DNA of 64,000 nt. It comes from Candidatus Epulonipiscium sp. Lineage in GTDB: Bacteria; Bacillota_A; Clostridia; Lachnospirales; Cellulosilyticaceae. This document shows positions 63,929-64,000 of the stretch, piece after piece. Numbering within the stretch: the first letter of the stretch is position 1; each line of letters begins with the position of its first letter. The stretch spans positions 59,794 through 123,793 of the forward strand of contig DUUM01000299.1 in assembly GCA_012841565.1 (NCBI GenBank), in the 5' to 3' direction. The translations under genes were made by a program, and so were the position numbers. The notes under the pieces are model-generated. The model worked only from the letters and a program-made list of their open reading frames with translations, had not been told where the DNA came from and did not search any database.

Positions 63929-64000
63929 TCCGCATTAGATTGGGAGTATGTCGCATTAGGTCGGGTTCACACATCCCATCGGGCCTCTCTTGGCTAGTAA
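63929..64000. repeat. Truncated family 2 palindrome at the window edge
   Basis: CCGCATTAGATTGGG is followed by TCGCATTAGGTCGGGT, two left ends in tandem. The second continues into CATCCCATCGGGC and the shared loop TCTCTTGGCTAGTAA, where the window stops. This is the left half of a fourth family 2 copy. Confidence 0.75.

Overview
The window is a low-GC, densely packed stretch of a Firmicutes chromosome, most likely a spore-forming member of the Clostridia (Lachnospirales-like is a guess from gene content). The pointers are T-box leaders, a PyrR-type attenuator, HisZ with a short HisG, the sporulation pair yqfC/yqfD, a recO-(YqzL-like)-era cluster and almost uniformly minus-strand operons. Only tyrS, one small lipoprotein gene and a transposase-like remnant are on the plus strand.

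Layout. 1-1.4 kb: the end of a CPBP protease gene and an ArAE-type exporter. 1.4-2.7 kb: gene-free, with palindromic repeats and a 0.67-kb segment bounded by inverted repeats. 2.7-5.3 kb: a three-gene ABC importer of the TrpXYZ-like type with an elaborate leader. 5.6-10.2 kb: a LacI-controlled carbohydrate ABC importer with two direct-repeat operators. 10.2-15.7 kb: a DUF2812 membrane protein with its PadR regulator, a HutP-family protein, DegV and GlgX. 15.8-17.5 kb: T-box-controlled tyrS. 17.5-25.4 kb: pepD, the DUF711/ACT pair, a long FtsA-like protein, a peptide-binding lipoprotein, a lytic transglycosylase and coaE. 25.4-36.5 kb: a housekeeping and sporulation block (polA, recO, yqzL-like, era, cdd, dgkA, ybeY, pgpH, phoH, yqfD, yqfC, rpsU). 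36.6-40.1 kb: alaS plus a VanY-like peptidase behind a T-box. 40.2-50.4 kb: aminopeptidase, DEAD-box helicase, clpB, ung and several repeat elements. 50.4-57.5 kb: a histidine operon, hisZGDCBAF-IE, which lacks hisH. 57.6-63.6 kb: udk, an FMN-binding-type lipoprotein, and the pyrimidine operon pyrC-F-K-D-E behind a PyrR attenuator.

How the genes work together. The his and pyr operons are biosynthetic units with strong sigma-A-type promoters, and pyr has an attenuator. udk and cdd add pyrimidine salvage. The two T-boxes link tRNA charging to tyrS and to a vanY-like/alaS pair. polA, recO, era, ybeY, phoH and rpsU form the replication, repair and ribosome block.

The most unusual content is non-coding. 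There is a family of about 97-bp palindromic elements whose ends and loop are nearly constant while the arms differ at each locus and remain complementary. A second family has a different fixed loop but related ends. Several copies sit 6-25 bp after the stop codon of a minus-strand gene. I cannot assign them to a named repeat class from the sequence alone. No rRNA gene, tRNA gene or CRISPR array was recognised.
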